Source of the DNA: Bacillota bacterium
GTDB taxonomy: Bacteria; Bacillota; Clostridia; Lachnospirales; Lachnospiraceae
Direction of reading: 5' to 3'
DNA: 6,539 nt
Assembly (NCBI GenBank): GCA_023415655.1
Contig: JAEZKD010000280.1
Coordinates: forward strand, 1-6,539
Shown here: piece after piece, positions 6,343 through 6,539 of the stretch
How the letters are laid out: each line of letters begins with the position of its first letter
Numbering within the stretch: the first letter of the stretch is position 1
The notes under the pieces: generated by a model
Told to the model about the DNA's origin: nothing
What the model saw: only the letters and a program-made list of their open reading frames with translations
The model's database searches: none
Position numbers and translations under genes: made by a program

Positions 6343-6525
6343 TCAGTGCAAACTTTCATTCGGTCTGTCGGGTTCCTTTCTCTTTCCCCCACCGACTAAA
6401 TCATCTTTTCATCCCGCTCGTCGGGTTCCTTTCTCCTCCACACACCGACTAAATCATCTTTTCGTTCCTCTCGTCGGGTTCCTTTCCCTTCCACCCATCG
6501 ACTAAATCATCCTTTTCCACCCAAT
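6343..6525. repeat. Tandem 53-bp repeat, three copies plus a degenerate half copy
   Basis: Units start at 6367, 6420 and 6473, exactly 53 bp apart. Each begins GTCGGGTTCCTTTC and contains a CGACTAAATCAT core, with two short pyrimidine-rich stretches that vary between units. A degenerate partial unit precedes the first (about 6337-6366). On the minus strand the units hold in-register stop codons at 6449-6451 (TAG), 6396-6398 (TAG) and 6343-6345 (TGA). The reading before each stop is a variant of KEPDERNEKMI. Together with the nuclease-like gene's leader this fills 6207-6448, where no gene is seen. Confidence 0.92.
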
Positions 6526-6539
6526 ATACTACATCATTC
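6449..6539 (-). CDS. Possible C-terminal end of a gene entering from the right edge
   Basis: One minus-strand frame is open from the right edge for 29 codons to TAG at 6451-6449, ending VDGWKGKEPDERNEKMI. The other two frames close within a few codons of the edge. The rightmost 53-bp repeat unit supplies its last 17 residues. The call rests on this open frame and on the similar arrangement at the 5397-6206 gene, where repeats also begin at the coding end. A 29-codon open frame is common by chance, so this is tentative. No function can be given. Confidence 0.35.
   Translation of the reverse strand, partial: NDVVYWVEKDDLVDGWKGKEPDERNEKMI

Noticed and set aside
6248..6505. Plus-strand open frame across the repeats
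   Set aside because: It is created by low-complexity pyrimidine repeat sequence, has no ribosome site, and runs against all other genes.
6367..6525. CRISPR-like regular repeat array
   Set aside because: The variable stretches are only about 9 bp and pyrimidine-biased, the conserved blocks are split in two, and no cas gene is in the window. This is a tandem repeat, not repeats with unique spacers.
5296..6534. Shared string TATACTACAT in the 26-bp repeat (5296-5305) and at the right edge (6525-6534)
   Set aside because: A ten-base AT-rich match with little flanking similarity is plausible by chance, and the repeat units are otherwise unrelated.

Overview
The window is AT-rich, and every protein-coding gene supported here lies on the minus strand, so transcription runs from right to left. 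Strong purine Shine-Dalgarno sites, a textbook sigma-A type promoter, codon use and protein families all point to a low-GC Gram-positive anaerobe, most likely a clostridium of the Lachnospiraceae type. That placement is inferred from general similarity; no database search was possible.

Layout in the direction of transcription (right to left). (1) At 6343-6525 there are tandem 53-bp repeats, and the right edge probably holds the last codons of a gene that lies outside the window. (2) At 5397-6206 is an unnamed protein with a PD-(D/E)XK nuclease-like C-terminal half, followed by degenerate 26-bp repeats. (3) At 4071-5000 is a CorA-family metal channel with its own likely promoter. (4) A consensus promoter at 4010-4038 drives a membrane protein of the LPG-synthase-TM/YbhN flippase-like family (2927-3955), followed closely by phosphatidylserine synthase pssA (2287-2907). 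(5) A 226-bp gap holds a 50/52-bp repeat and an AT-rich inverted repeat. (6) Then come phosphatidylserine decarboxylase psd (1194-2060), the DNA polymerase III delta subunit holA (202-1179) and the first 62 codons of a response regulator (1-186). These last three are packed with gaps of about 15 bp and look like one operon.

The core theme is membrane lipid synthesis. PssA makes phosphatidylserine from CDP-diacylglycerol and serine. Psd decarboxylates it to phosphatidylethanolamine. The membrane protein encoded just upstream of pssA is a candidate for moving or handling a lipid product. holA and the response regulator appear to be passengers in the psd operon.

The most unusual signal is a pattern seen three times. 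Just downstream of pssA, of the nuclease-like gene and of the inferred right-edge gene there are short tandem repeats. Each repeat unit looks like a copy of the gene's own last codons together with the stop codon. At the nuclease-like gene the real tail KELFCVE-stop is followed by units reading KELFHVA-stop and KELFYVV-stop. At the right edge the units read VDGWKGKEPDERNEKMI-stop and VGVWRRKEPDERDEKMI-stop. At pssA the similarity is weaker. These may be remnants of repeated duplication at gene 3' ends, or small reservoirs of alternative C-terminal tails.
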